Source of the DNA: an uncultured Pedobacter sp.
GTDB taxonomy: Bacteria; Bacteroidota; Bacteroidia; Sphingobacteriales; Sphingobacteriaceae
Direction of reading: 5' to 3'
DNA: 64,000 nt
Assembly (NCBI RefSeq): GCF_946480185.1
Contig: NZ_CAMLIG010000008.1
Coordinates: forward strand, 91,962-155,961
Shown: in pieces, positions 52,586 to 62,265 of the stretch
Numbering within the stretch: position 1 is the stretch's first letter
How the letters are laid out: every line of letters starts with the position of its first letter
Position numbers and translations under genes: made by a program
The notes under the pieces: generated by a model
Seen by the model: only the letters and a program-made list of their open reading frames with translations
The model's database searches: none
What the model was told of the DNA's origin: nothing

Positions 52586-55171
52586 ATGAAAAAAAAATTA
52601 CTCAGCATTTTCTGTGGTATAATAACTTCCTGTTTTAGCATTTCTACATCAGTAATTGCTCAAACAAAATCATTCCCTGGCGCAGAAGGCGCAGGAGCTT
52701 TTACTACAGGCGGAAGAGGAACAGCTACCGTACCCACAACTGTTTTTGAAGTAACAAATCTTACAGATGTAAATAGTCCCGGAAGTTTAAGATATGCCGT
52801 TTCCGCAACGGCAGCATACAGAACCATAGTGTTCAAAGTTTCAGGAACCATCCATCTTACGTCAAAATTATCTATTAAGGGAAACACAACCGTGGCCGGT
52901 CAAACTGCGCCAGGTGGCGGAATATGTTTGGCGGATTATCCCGTTCAAATGGGCGGAGATAATATCATCTTTAGATACATCCGTTGCCGAATGGGCGATA
53001 AAAACCAGAACAAAGGAATGGTTGACGGTGCTGGAGCTGATGATGCCTTAGGAGATTTGGGACATAAAAATCTTATTATCGACCATTGCTCCGTAAGTTG
53101 GAGTACAGATGAAGCTTTAACGGTTTATAGAGGTGATAGCGTAACCTTACAATGGAATCTGGTATCCGAACCTTTAAACTACTCGTACCATTTTGAAACC
53201 GGAGACACTGATTTTGAGCACCATGGCTATGGCGGAATATGGGGTGGCAGGCATGCTTCTTTTCACCATAACTTAATTGCCAGTGCAAAAAATAGGTTGG
53301 TTAGGTTTTCTGGGGTTTATAATGGTATTGCAGATACCTGCGATTTCAGAAATAATGTAATTTACAACTGGGGAATCAACAATATTTACGGCGGTGAAGG
53401 TGGTTTTTATAATGTAGTAAACAACTATTTTAAACAGGGACCAAGTACTACAAGTAGATATTATCAGATAGCAGGAGTTGATTATAGTGACACGCAACCC
53501 TACGCCAAATATTATTTAACAGGTAATTACATGACGGGTTCTCCCCAGTTCACGGCATCCAACTGGAAAAGTGTAACGATGAAAAGTGGTGTGCTTGCAG
53601 ATACTACTTTATCAAAAGTAAATACACCCTTTATTGTTGCGGCATTATCTTCGCAAACAAGTGCGGAGCAGGCATATAATGATGTATTGGCTGGCGCTGG
53701 AGCTATTCTTCCAGAAAGAGATACTTTAGACCAACGTATTATAAATGATGTTAAAAACGGTACCGGAAGGCTAATTGATGTTCAAGGAGGCTTTCCGCAT
53801 GGTACAGATTATGCTTTAACTGTTAACGCCTGGCCTACTTTAACATCAACTACTCCGCCAGTGGACACCGATCATGACGGTATGCCGGATACTTATGAAA
53901 CCTCAAATAGTTTAAATCCGAATGATGCTTCTGATAGAAATACAAGAAATAGCGATGGCTATACCATGCTGGAGGTTTATCTGAACTCCATCGTTGCCAA
54001 CACCGGTACTACGACCCCGTCTGCGGCATTTTCTGCTACCTGGCCTTTGGTATCAGACCAAGGCGCAAACCCAGTTACTGGGAATGTAATTGCCACCGCC
54101 CAAACAATGGATGGCAATATGACCGTTAAAAATTATGCAACTTTTAACGCCGGGACCGTAAACGATGGAACTTTTGTGCCCTATGTTGCCCAAAGAGTGA
54201 TCCCGAACGGAGGTAATGTATCATCGCCCGTAGGCTGGCCGGCAAACCAAACAGATGACGTAAGCAACCAATGGGTAGAGTATAAAGTGCAGCCTGCAAG
54301 TGGGCAAGATTTAAAAGTTACCGATGTAAGTATAGATTTTGGTCCGGCAGGCAGTACAAATACCATGAAAGCTAATATTGAATATTCGTTAGATGGATTT
54401 GCAACAGCCGGAATTAAGCTGAATAGTAGTAGCTTAACTTTGCCTCCACTAACATCCGGAGACAATAGTTATTCAACAATATCTTATACAGGGTTAGCGA
54501 TAGATGTTAAAGCGGGAAAAAGCTTTTCAATGCGTGTTTATCCGTGGTGGCCTTTTTCTAGCGGGAGTGCTACTAAATACCTCGTAGAGAAAAATATCAT
54601 CATATCAGGTTCAACATCAACTACTTTACCGCTTGATTTTTTAAGTTTCGAGGCAACCTTACGTAAATCGGGTGCTACAGATCAAGTCGATTTAAAGTGG
54701 TTAACAACCAATGAGGTAAATGTTTCCAGTTTTGAAATCCAAAAAAGCGAAGACGGAAAAGTTTTTGAAACCATCGGCACCATCAGCGCAAAAAACATAC
54801 CTGGCGAAAATCGTTACAATTTCTCCGATAAAAATCCTTCCGAAGGGGTGGCTTACTATAAATTAAAACAGCTGGATATTAACGGAGACTTCAAATTCAG
54901 TAAGATCGTTTTTATTGCCAACAATTCAGTCCAACATTTAAGTGTTTATCCTAATCCGGTAAAGGAAGGCTTTAACTTAAACCACGAGCCCGCTTCACCC
55001 GGTGCAACAATTAAAATAACCAGCCTTAAGGGAGAGGTTTTGATGAACATCAATACGCAAACCAGGAGCACATTTGATCAAGTCAACGTATCAGCTTTGC
55101 CTACCGGTTATTACATCGTAACCTTTGCCAATAAAAGTAAAAAAGAGTCTGTCCAATTTATCAAACAATAG
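52586..55171 (+). CDS. secreted PL1-type pectate lyase with T9SS sorting domain
   Basis: 861 aa from ATG 52586 (MKKKLLSIFCGIITSCFSIS). A start at 52556 puts 10 polar residues before the signal and is less likely. Catalytic beta helix at ~30-420: SFPGAEGAGAFTTGGRGTAT, NTTVAGQTAPGGGICLADYP, IIDHCSVSWSTDEALTVYRG and YGGIWGGRHASFHHNLIASA. Then come a calcium-binding DTDHDGMPDTYE region (~435), a carbohydrate-binding-like beta domain (~470-680), and a module plus type A sorting domain (LSVYPNPVKEGFNL to the end) for type IX secretion. It should cut de-esterified homogalacturonan by beta-elimination at the cell surface. Its C-terminal module is shared with the next gene. Confidence 0.93.
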   Translation: MKKKLLSIFCGIITSCFSISTSVIAQTKSFPGAEGAGAFTTGGRGTATVPTTVFEVTNLTDVNSPGSLRYAVSATAAYRTIVFKVSGTIHLTSKLSIKGNTTVAGQTAPGGGICLADYPVQMGGDNIIFRYIRCRMGDKNQNKGMVDGAGADDALGDLGHKNLIIDHCSVSWSTDEALTVYRGDSVTLQWNLVSEPLNYSYHFETGDTDFEHHGYGGIWGGRHASFHHNLIASAKNRLVRFSGVYNGIADTCDFRNNVIYNWGINNIYGGEGGFYNVVNNYFKQGPSTTSRYYQIAGVDYSDTQPYAKYYLTGNYMTGSPQFTASNWKSVTMKSGVLADTTLSKVNTPFIVAALSSQTSAEQAYNDVLAGAGAILPERDTLDQRIINDVKNGTGRLIDVQGGFPHGTDYALTVNAWPTLTSTTPPVDTDHDGMPDTYETSNSLNPNDASDRNTRNSDGYTMLEVYLNSIVANTGTTTPSAAFSATWPLVSDQGANPVTGNVIATAQTMDGNMTVKNYATFNAGTVNDGTFVPYVAQRVIPNGGNVSSPVGWPANQTDDVSNQWVEYKVQPASGQDLKVTDVSIDFGPAGSTNTMKANIEYSLDGFATAGIKLNSSSLTLPPLTSGDNSYSTISYTGLAIDVKAGKSFSMRVYPWWPFSSGSATKYLVEKNIIISGSTSTTLPLDFLSFEATLRKSGATDQVDLKWLTTNEVNVSSFEIQKSEDGKVFETIGTISAKNIPGENRYNFSDKNPSEGVAYYKLKQLDINGDFKFSKIVFIANNSVQHLSVYPNPVKEGFNLNHEPASPGATIKITSLKGEVLMNINTQTRSTFDQVNVSALPTGYYIVTFANKSKKESVQFIKQ

Positions 55172-55225
55172 GATGCTTAAATAAAACAAACAATAAAAAC
55201 CATTAGAACCCAATTATCAACGATT

Positions 55226-58200
55226 ATGAAAAGAAAAATTTACCTTCTATTTTTCTCCTTGGTCTTCCTATGCATAGGAAAACTGAAAGCACAGGAAGAA
55301 AAACTCCTGTATTCAACTGATTTTCAGGACTGGACAGCCTTAAATTCTACTACTGCCTCGCCACAAACGGTAAACAAAACCACTGATTTTTCAAATGAAA
55401 CTTTAACTTTTAATTTGGCCGATGTAAACATTGTCCCAAACGGAGCTGATGCGACACGTTTTGTATATCCACCTAATACGCCCACATCTGGAGGCACACA
55501 GGTAAGTGTTGGCTATGCGCAATCTCAAAAAACCGGCGATCCTTACATCATTCTATCTCCACTAAAATCAATTACAAAAGTTGTATTTAAACATGGCGCA
55601 ACCGGAAGTAACAGAGGATATAAGCTTTGGAAAAAAAGCAGTACCGATGCAGATTGGGTAGTTGTATCCTCTGCTGTGGCCAACCCGGCAGCGGGGCAAG
55701 AGGTTACCGTAAACATTAACGAACAGAATGTGGCCTTAAAGTTTACCAATCTGGCACTCGGACAAAACGGCTACCTTTTTGATCTAAAAATTTACGGAAA
55801 CTACACTTTTGTGGCACCTCAAACATTAACTACCTCTGTTAACATTGTTAACTCAGGTACTATTAAACGTTTGCCAGATAGCGATCATTACGAGAAGGAT
55901 GCGGCTGTTTCACTTAAAGCCACTGCGAATTATGGCTATGCGTTTGTAAAGTGGGTTGATGCTGACAATGGTGATGCAGATTTATCTACGGATAATCCTT
56001 ATACTGTAACAATGAATACAGCGAAAAATATTAAAGCTGTTTTTAAGACACTTACTTTGTATAATTTCACACTTAATGTTGTTGGTTCAACGTGGGGAAA
56101 GGTGCAGTTGAGCCCTGAGCCAATTAACGGAACTTATCCAGCAGGTACAGAGGTTGCCATGACGGTGGTTCCAAACCAAGTGAGTACATTTAGCTATTGG
56201 GAGGATAATTCAACCACACAGCAACGTACGGTTACAATCAATTCCGATGCAACTTATACGGCAACTTTTGACGAAATTCCGTTTATCGTAGGCTGGGATT
56301 TTAAAGACCAAGCTACCAAACAGAATAAAACCGCCGACTTTTATTCGGAAAGCACTAATACAGGTATAATTTCTGCTTACGAGCCAACAGGAACTGCCGT
56401 TAACTGGCTTTCTAGCGCCGGAAGTTTTTCGCCATCGTATCCTAATGCCAGGTTATGGACGACGGCTGCAAATTTTGCAAGCACCCGCCGTTATTTTAAG
56501 GCTTCATTTTCAACAACAGGCTACAAAAACATCCAGGTTAAATCATTAATTACAGCAAATTATCAAGCTTACTCAGTTCAAAAACTGCAATATTCTTTAG
56601 ATGATGTAACCTACAATGATGTGGCAAGCGTTGATATTACAACGGCTTATAATAGTACTTGGGCAAACTTAAACGCTACTTTACCAGTTGCTGCAGAAGG
56701 CCAAACTCGTGTTTATTTAAAATGGATCGGCGATAGCTCAAGTCCAATTTTAGGGAATACAACAGATAATGACGGAACGGCTCTTACAAATGTTTATGTA
56801 TTTGCCGATAAAGTAGTGGTTAACGATACAGATCCTCCTTTACTGGTTTCCACAGTTCCGGTAGCAAACTCAAGTACAGCAACAGTAAACGGTTCGGTTG
56901 TATTAACATTCAACGAAAAAATGAAAGTGGGTACTGGGGCTATTACTTTAGATGGAAAAACGTTAGCCGGCGTATTTGGTTCTAAAACGGTAACTTTTGC
57001 CTACGAAAAACTAAATTACGATACCCAATACACCTTAACCGTTCCCGCCGGAGCCTTAACCGACCAATCTGGTAACGCTTTCGCAGGCACAACACTTACT
57101 TTTAAAACAGGAGTACGGGCAGAACCTACCAAAAAACTTTTTGATGCTGTGGTAGCTAAAGACGGATCAGGAGATTATACTTCTATAGTCGATGCTATTG
57201 CAGCTGCGCCGTCTAGTCGTACTACGCCTTGGTTAATTTATATCAAAAATGGCAAATACACCGGTCATCATGATATTCCATCCACCAAACCCTTTATTCA
57301 TTTAATTGGACAGAGCAGGGATAACGTGATTATTTCAGATAACCGCTTATGCGGAGATGACGGGCATGGCACAACTGTTTATTCCGTAGATCCGGGAGCA
57401 ACAATGGTGGTAAATTCTCAAAATTGTTATTTTGAGAATCTCACGCTTGAGAATAGCTATGGTTATGAAAACCAATCCGGACCACAAGCTTTGGCATTAT
57501 ATACTAAAACTGATAAGTTTACCCTGAACCATTGTTGGTTACGTAGCTATCAGGACACTTATTTAACATCTTACAACAATATTACTGATAGACGTTATAT
57601 TAAAGATACCAGAATTCAGGGTGCGGTAGATTTTATTTACGGCGGTGGCGATGTGTTTTTTGATAAAGACACCATTACCTGCGAACGTACTTCTGGCGGT
57701 TATATAGTAGCTCCAAGCCATGGTGCAGGAACAACCTGGGGATATGTGTTTAGTAATTGCATCATCAATAAATCTATCTCAGATCCATTAACAACATACT
57801 TAGGTCGTCCTTGGCAAAATGCGCCAAAAACCGTTTTTATAAATGCCAAACTAGGGCAAAATACGAGTATATATGCAACAGGTTGGTGGCACACTATGGG
57901 TGCAATACCAGCGGTATTTGCAGATTACAATACCATGGATGCAAACGGAAACCCTGTGGATTTAAGCCAACGTATTTCCACGTATGACTATATCGACAAT
58001 GGAAACACTGTCACAGGAACTGCAAAAAGTAGTTTAACAGATCAGGAAGCGGCAACTTATACCTACGAAAACGTGATATTAAGAAGTGGCGATACTTGGG
58101 ATCCACGTTTGATGGCAGAAGCTCCTAACCAGCCTACCAGCTTACAGTTGAGCGGAACAAATTTAACTTGGGATGCCGTTGCTTATACCAGGTTGTATAT

Positions 58201-58891
58201 CGTTTTCAGAAACGATAACGTGTTAGGATTTACGCTTAGTAACCAATTTACAGATGCTACAGCAGTGTCCGGAACAAGCTATAAATATACGGTGCAGGCG
58301 GTCGGCGAGTTTGGTGCGTTAAGCAAGCTGGCTGATCCGGTTAATACTTTGCCCTTAAAGTTTCTTTCCTTTAAAGTGGCTTTAACAAAAGAACTTGCTC
58401 CAAAAGTAAATTTAACATGGTCAACAACTAATGAGGTAAACACCGCTAATTTTGAAGTGGAACGCAGTGCTGATGGTAAAGTGTTTACTAAAATTGGAAC
58501 TGTAAATAGCTTAAATACAGCTGGTATCCTCCATTATAGCTTTTTGGACCAAAGTCCACTTTCAGGAAGTTCATACTATCGTTTAAACCAAGTTGACTTA
58601 GATGGTAAAAATACTTATAGCGATTTAAGATCCATAAACTTAACAGGCGCAATCGGCTTTGTTTTGTATCCAAATCCTGTTTTAAACGAGCTAAACCTTA
58701 CCCACGAGAAGGTAGTTGCCAACGCAAGCGCAGAGGTAATCGCCACAAACGGAATAAGGGTATTAAACTTGCCAATTGCTGTTTCATCAACAAATACGAA
58801 AATAGATTTAAGCGGGCTTGCGGCCGGCACTTATATTTTGGTGTTTAAAAACGGAACAGAAAAGCAGGTGGCCAAGTTTATAAAAAAATAA
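55226..58891 (+). CDS. large multidomain pectin methylesterase (CE8) with T9SS sorting domain
   Basis: 1221 aa. Signal peptide (MKRKIYLLFFSLVFLCIGKL), an N-terminal beta domain (~25-195), two InlB/Flg_new-type repeats (~200-350: VSLKATANYGYAFVKWVDAD; VVPNQVSTFSYWEDNSTTQQ), a further beta domain and a Big_5 Ig-like domain (~535-630: VNGSVVLTFNEKMKVGTGAI). The CE8 catalytic helix (~640-965) has VVAKDGSGDYTSIVDAIAAA, SYQDTYLTSY, AVDFIYGGGD and LGRPWQNAPKTVF. An FN3-like domain and a type A sorting domain (LYPNPVLNELNL...) end the protein. It should act at the cell surface or be released. The accessory modules suggest substrate or cell-wall adhesion. Confidence 0.94.
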   Translation: MKRKIYLLFFSLVFLCIGKLKAQEEKLLYSTDFQDWTALNSTTASPQTVNKTTDFSNETLTFNLADVNIVPNGADATRFVYPPNTPTSGGTQVSVGYAQSQKTGDPYIILSPLKSITKVVFKHGATGSNRGYKLWKKSSTDADWVVVSSAVANPAAGQEVTVNINEQNVALKFTNLALGQNGYLFDLKIYGNYTFVAPQTLTTSVNIVNSGTIKRLPDSDHYEKDAAVSLKATANYGYAFVKWVDADNGDADLSTDNPYTVTMNTAKNIKAVFKTLTLYNFTLNVVGSTWGKVQLSPEPINGTYPAGTEVAMTVVPNQVSTFSYWEDNSTTQQRTVTINSDATYTATFDEIPFIVGWDFKDQATKQNKTADFYSESTNTGIISAYEPTGTAVNWLSSAGSFSPSYPNARLWTTAANFASTRRYFKASFSTTGYKNIQVKSLITANYQAYSVQKLQYSLDDVTYNDVASVDITTAYNSTWANLNATLPVAAEGQTRVYLKWIGDSSSPILGNTTDNDGTALTNVYVFADKVVVNDTDPPLLVSTVPVANSSTATVNGSVVLTFNEKMKVGTGAITLDGKTLAGVFGSKTVTFAYEKLNYDTQYTLTVPAGALTDQSGNAFAGTTLTFKTGVRAEPTKKLFDAVVAKDGSGDYTSIVDAIAAAPSSRTTPWLIYIKNGKYTGHHDIPSTKPFIHLIGQSRDNVIISDNRLCGDDGHGTTVYSVDPGATMVVNSQNCYFENLTLENSYGYENQSGPQALALYTKTDKFTLNHCWLRSYQDTYLTSYNNITDRRYIKDTRIQGAVDFIYGGGDVFFDKDTITCERTSGGYIVAPSHGAGTTWGYVFSNCIINKSISDPLTTYLGRPWQNAPKTVFINAKLGQNTSIYATGWWHTMGAIPAVFADYNTMDANGNPVDLSQRISTYDYIDNGNTVTGTAKSSLTDQEAATYTYENVILRSGDTWDPRLMAEAPNQPTSLQLSGTNLTWDAVAYTRLYIVFRNDNVLGFTLSNQFTDATAVSGTSYKYTVQAVGEFGALSKLADPVNTLPLKFLSFKVALTKELAPKVNLTWSTTNEVNTANFEVERSADGKVFTKIGTVNSLNTAGILHYSFLDQSPLSGSSYYRLNQVDLDGKNTYSDLRSINLTGAIGFVLYPNPVLNELNLTHEKVVANASAEVIATNGIRVLNLPIAVSSTNTKIDLSGLAAGTYILVFKNGTEKQVAKFIKK

Positions 58892-58906
58892 CCTGATAAA
58901 ATATCA

Positions 58907-58945
58907 AAAGGCGCATAATACATTTTTGATGACTTATGCGCCTTT
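58907..58945. other. stem-loop between the large CE8 gene and GH28 gene
   Basis: Perfect 12-bp stem AAAGGCGCATAA (58907-58918) / TTATGCGCCTTT (58934-58945), 15-base loop, no T run after it. It is 15 bases past the CE8 stop. It is more likely an mRNA 3'-end or stability structure than a strong terminator. Confidence 0.55.
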
Positions 58946-58966
58946 AATAAATTGATATAACTATTT

Positions 58967-60340
58967 ATGAGAAAACCAGTTTTAAGTTTGATAATGGTCA
59001 TTGTTTGCGTTACAGGTTTTAGCTGTAGCAAAAAGGCAAAGTCTGAGATTGCGCCAAATAATACCAAGGACACGGTTGTTACTACGCCACCAGTTACGCC
59101 ACCGACAGATACAGACCCGCCGGTTACTTTTTCTTTAGTTCCGGTGCCTAAGATTTCCACTAAAACTTTCTTAATAACCGATTACGGAGCAACTACAGGT
59201 TCATTGGATAATAAACAAGAAATTTTAAATGCCATCAACGCCGCATACACCGCTGGCGGAGGCACAGTGGTAGTGCCTGCCGGTACTTTTACATCTGGAC
59301 CTATCAAATTAAAGAACAATGTAGGCCTTCAAATCTCAAGTGGTGCAACCTTAAAAGTAATCGCCTACAGCTCGTATCCAGGATCCGGAACTACGGCAAA
59401 AGTGGCTTCTTTTATTGATCTTACCGGATTAACGAATGTAAAAGTTAGTGGTGCTGGCACTATTGAAGGGCAAGGTGCTGCATGGTGGGACGCTTATAAG
59501 GCTACAAAAGCTACCGCTGGTATAGCAAGACCGGCAATGATAAATTTTACAGATGCAAATACGGTGGAAATTTCCGGTATTACCATTCAAAATGCGCCGA
59601 ATAGCCATCTTAGCGTAAGCAAAAACAATAATAATGTGACTATTTCTGGCGTTACCATCAATTCGCCCCCTACTTCTCCAAATACCGATGGGATTGATGT
59701 TTGGTGCCAAAATGTATATATCGCAAAATGTAACATCAGCTGTGGCGATGATAATATCGCGATGAACAACAACAGTAAAAATGTAACCATCACGGGTTGC
59801 ACTTTTGGCGCTGGGCATGGCTGTTCTATCGGAAGTTACACAGCTGGAATCGAAAACATAACGGTTGATAGCTGTACTTTTAACGGCACAGATAACGGAG
59901 TTCATATTAAATCGAGCAGAGATAGGAGCGGTACAGTGCAACATTTAACGTTCAAAAACCTAACGATGAAAAATGTAAGCAAACCAATTAACGTTTGCGA
60001 GTATTATCCCGATAACACTATTCCTTCAAGCGCATCCGGAGACGTGGCTCAAGCAATTACAAGCACTACACCGGTTTGGCAGCACATGCTTTTCCAAAAC
60101 ATTACGGCAACAGGCGCTGCTACCGCCGGACTCATTTGGGCAGTGCCAGAAAAACCGCTTATCGATCTTGTGTTTGATAACGTAAAGATTTCGGCAAGCA
60201 AGGGCTTAATAGCAAATTATATTGGCGATGCATCTTTTATAAATGGATCTCAGATTACTGTTACCAGCGGAAATGCTTTCACCAGTACGTATAAATCTAA
60301 TATTACAGGTATTGATTTAGTAACCGGTAAGACCAAATAG
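58967..60340 (+). CDS. GH28 polygalacturonase lipoprotein
   Basis: 457 aa with a lipoprotein signal (MRKPVLSLIMVIVCVTGFSC), a Thr/Pro-rich linker (~35-60) and a GH28 beta helix. Catalytic residues: Asp in NTDGIDVW, Asp pair in SCGDDNIAMN, His in GAGHGCSIGS and the HIKSSRDRSG substrate loop. It is a membrane-anchored, classical GH28, more compact than the one at 35460. It is probably a surface or periplasmic polygalacturonase acting on pectate oligomers. Read from its own gene after a stem-loop and ended by a long terminator. Confidence 0.95.
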   Translation: MRKPVLSLIMVIVCVTGFSCSKKAKSEIAPNNTKDTVVTTPPVTPPTDTDPPVTFSLVPVPKISTKTFLITDYGATTGSLDNKQEILNAINAAYTAGGGTVVVPAGTFTSGPIKLKNNVGLQISSGATLKVIAYSSYPGSGTTAKVASFIDLTGLTNVKVSGAGTIEGQGAAWWDAYKATKATAGIARPAMINFTDANTVEISGITIQNAPNSHLSVSKNNNNVTISGVTINSPPTSPNTDGIDVWCQNVYIAKCNISCGDDNIAMNNNSKNVTITGCTFGAGHGCSIGSYTAGIENITVDSCTFNGTDNGVHIKSSRDRSGTVQHLTFKNLTMKNVSKPINVCEYYPDNTIPSSASGDVAQAITSTTPVWQHMLFQNITATGAATAGLIWAVPEKPLIDLVFDNVKISASKGLIANYIGDASFINGSQITVTSGNAFTSTYKSNITGIDLVTGKTK

Positions 60341-60357
60341 TTTTTGATAAAATAAAC

Positions 60358-60397
60358 AAAAGCGTTGCTTTCATCTGGTTGAAAGTAACGCTTTTTT
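60358..60397. terminator. bidirectional terminator ending the pectin locus
   Basis: 16-bp stem AAAAGCGTTGCTTTCA (60358-60373) / TGAAAGTAACGCTTTT (60380-60395), one mismatch, 6-base loop, T6. It lies between the convergent GH28 and GH43-like genes. Confidence 0.9.
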
Positions 60398-60406
60398 GTA
60401 TGCGCT

Positions 60407-62035
60407 TTATCTCTGTTCCATCACAAAAGAAACATCGTCCACATGGCAAAATGCTCCGGCATCACCAATAGCTATAAAACCTATTTCTACCTGCCCATTT
60501 TTTACGGATATATGCTTTAGCGCTATGGTCTTCCATTCTGGATTTTCAGCTGTTATCTTGAATGCCACACGTTTCCCTGCACTTTTAGCATACATTTCAA
60601 GCTGAGAAAAATCTTTGCTGTTGCGGATGGATGCTTTTAGCGTATAAAATCCGTCTGGTAGTTTTACATAAGGCGAGGAGCTGATTACCTGAGGGACTTT
60701 TCTTTCAAAAGGGACCTTATCACTTATGTTAAGGCTTTTTTCTCCAGTCACTATCTTTCTGTCTTCTTCGCTATTGGCAAAGTTCAATACTGGTGAAGTG
60801 CTGGAATCAAGCGAGACCTTGTTGCCTTTAATTACGGTTGTTTCCCAGCCCGTTAAAAAAGTTTGTAGTGGCTTAACAGAAATCGGTACACTTCTTCTAT
60901 CCGCCTCGAAACTGCTGTTCTTTATAAAGTTATTGTCTAGAGCTACTTCCCATTCGCCTGTTTTAGCGTCAAGGTTCCATGAATTTAGCGAATTGAAATA
61001 AGGTTTCGCCCCATTGAAAGATAGGGGAACCCATTGATTGTAACCCAAACCATTGCCGGCAAAGTCCGACCATCTATCGCCACAGTACACAACCGTTTCC
61101 TGTTTACTGCCCCTAACTGTAACAAAAAAGCCCGTTTGTGTAATATGGGCATAATCATCTTCAGCACCTTGCATAACTAGCATGTCGTTTATAGGTTTAT
61201 AGGGACCCTTTATATCGTCTGCTACAAGATAATAGGCCAATGAGGAATCCCAGCCGTAAAGATTAGAGGCCACCATGTAATATTTACCTTTGTATTTAAA
61301 CATACAGTTCCCTTCACGCCCGGCGCCTTGATAAATTTTTATGCAGTTTAGCAAGCCTACTTTTCCATCTTTTACGCCAATTTCTGATATATAGATTTTG
61401 TTTCTTCCTTTTCCATAAGAATAAACCAGGTAAGATTTTCCAGTGTCTTCATCGGTAAAAACCGTTTGATCGCCTGTATTGCTTGTACCTATCATGTCCA
61501 TCATGCTTATTTTCTGATGCCATTTAAAAGGACCGGCCGGCTGATCAGACAGTGCTACCAAGACCTCTGAATTATGCTGAACCAATATCGCGTATTGGTT
61601 AACCTCCTTTATATAAGCAACTCCTAACCGGCCAACCCATCCGGCTCTACCTTTCTCGTTAGCATCAGCTTTAGTTAAAGCGTCAGACTCAAAAGTCCAG
61701 TTGACTAGGTCTGTTGAGGTATAACAGGTTACAGACTCAAAGCCTGTTCCGGGGTAGGTTTTATTTGGAGAATCTCTATACATTTCCGCTCCTTTATAGT
61801 GGACTCCGTACCAATAATATTTGTATTGACCTGTTTTAGGATCTTTAAATTTAAAAATCCCTCCACCCTGACTGTAAATAGGTTTGCCGTCTTTGGTATT
61901 CCAAAAAACATCATTTTTGATATTGAGTTTCTGTGCATAACTTTCTGAAAAACAGAAAATACTGATACATAGAATTAAAGAAAACAGTCTGCTTTGCTTA
62001 ATCAGAAACCCTTTGAAATTTAATTGTTGGCACAT
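60407..62035 (-). CDS. secreted GH43-related glycosidase with C-terminal carbohydrate-binding-like domain
   Basis: 542 aa from ATG 62035 (MCQQLNFKGFLIKQSRLFSL). An ATG at 62062 would add nine residues. Signal peptide ending SYAQ. The propeller opens with GKPIYSQGGGIFKFKDPKTG and YKYYWYGVHY, similar to exo-beta-1,3-galactanase-like GH43 subfamilies (24/34), and continues GDQTVFTDEDTGKSYLVYSY and GREGNCMFKYKGKYYMVASN. The C-terminal ~170 residues form a jelly-roll domain (NNFIKNSSFEADRRSVPISV; YTLKASIRNS). It is convergent with the main cluster but plausibly part of it, perhaps trimming galactan side chains. The subfamily is uncertain. Confidence 0.82.
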   Translation of the reverse strand: MCQQLNFKGFLIKQSRLFSLILCISIFCFSESYAQKLNIKNDVFWNTKDGKPIYSQGGGIFKFKDPKTGQYKYYWYGVHYKGAEMYRDSPNKTYPGTGFESVTCYTSTDLVNWTFESDALTKADANEKGRAGWVGRLGVAYIKEVNQYAILVQHNSEVLVALSDQPAGPFKWHQKISMMDMIGTSNTGDQTVFTDEDTGKSYLVYSYGKGRNKIYISEIGVKDGKVGLLNCIKIYQGAGREGNCMFKYKGKYYMVASNLYGWDSSLAYYLVADDIKGPYKPINDMLVMQGAEDDYAHITQTGFFVTVRGSKQETVVYCGDRWSDFAGNGLGYNQWVPLSFNGAKPYFNSLNSWNLDAKTGEWEVALDNNFIKNSSFEADRRSVPISVKPLQTFLTGWETTVIKGNKVSLDSSTSPVLNFANSEEDRKIVTGEKSLNISDKVPFERKVPQVISSSPYVKLPDGFYTLKASIRNSKDFSQLEMYAKSAGKRVAFKITAENPEWKTIALKHISVKNGQVEIGFIAIGDAGAFCHVDDVSFVMEQR

Positions 62036-62204
62036 AGATGTTTTTAATAGTCCGAAGACCAAACTGATTGATTAACAAGATAGCAAAAACAATTTATTTC
62101 AGCGTTGTAAGAAATTCCTTCGTCACTACACTGTTGTTGTTTGTTCTCTATTATCATGATGCAGATTGATAAAGTATAATTGCCTCTTTTAGTACTACCA
62201 ACAA

Positions 62205-62243
62205 AAAAACCTTCTCGGTTCAATATAAGTCGAGAAGGTTTTT
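62205..62243. terminator. terminator after pgi
   Basis: Perfect 13-bp stem AAAAACCTTCTCG (62205-62217) / CGAGAAGGTTTTT (62231-62243). On the minus strand a T run follows, which fits leftward termination of pgi. Confidence 0.85.
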
Positions 62244-62265
62244 ATAATGTTAGTAAGATGCTATT

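Noticed and set aside
59429..59944. 171-codon antisense frame in the GH28 gene
   Set aside because: Shadow of the GH28 beta-helix coding sequence; no recognisable protein features.
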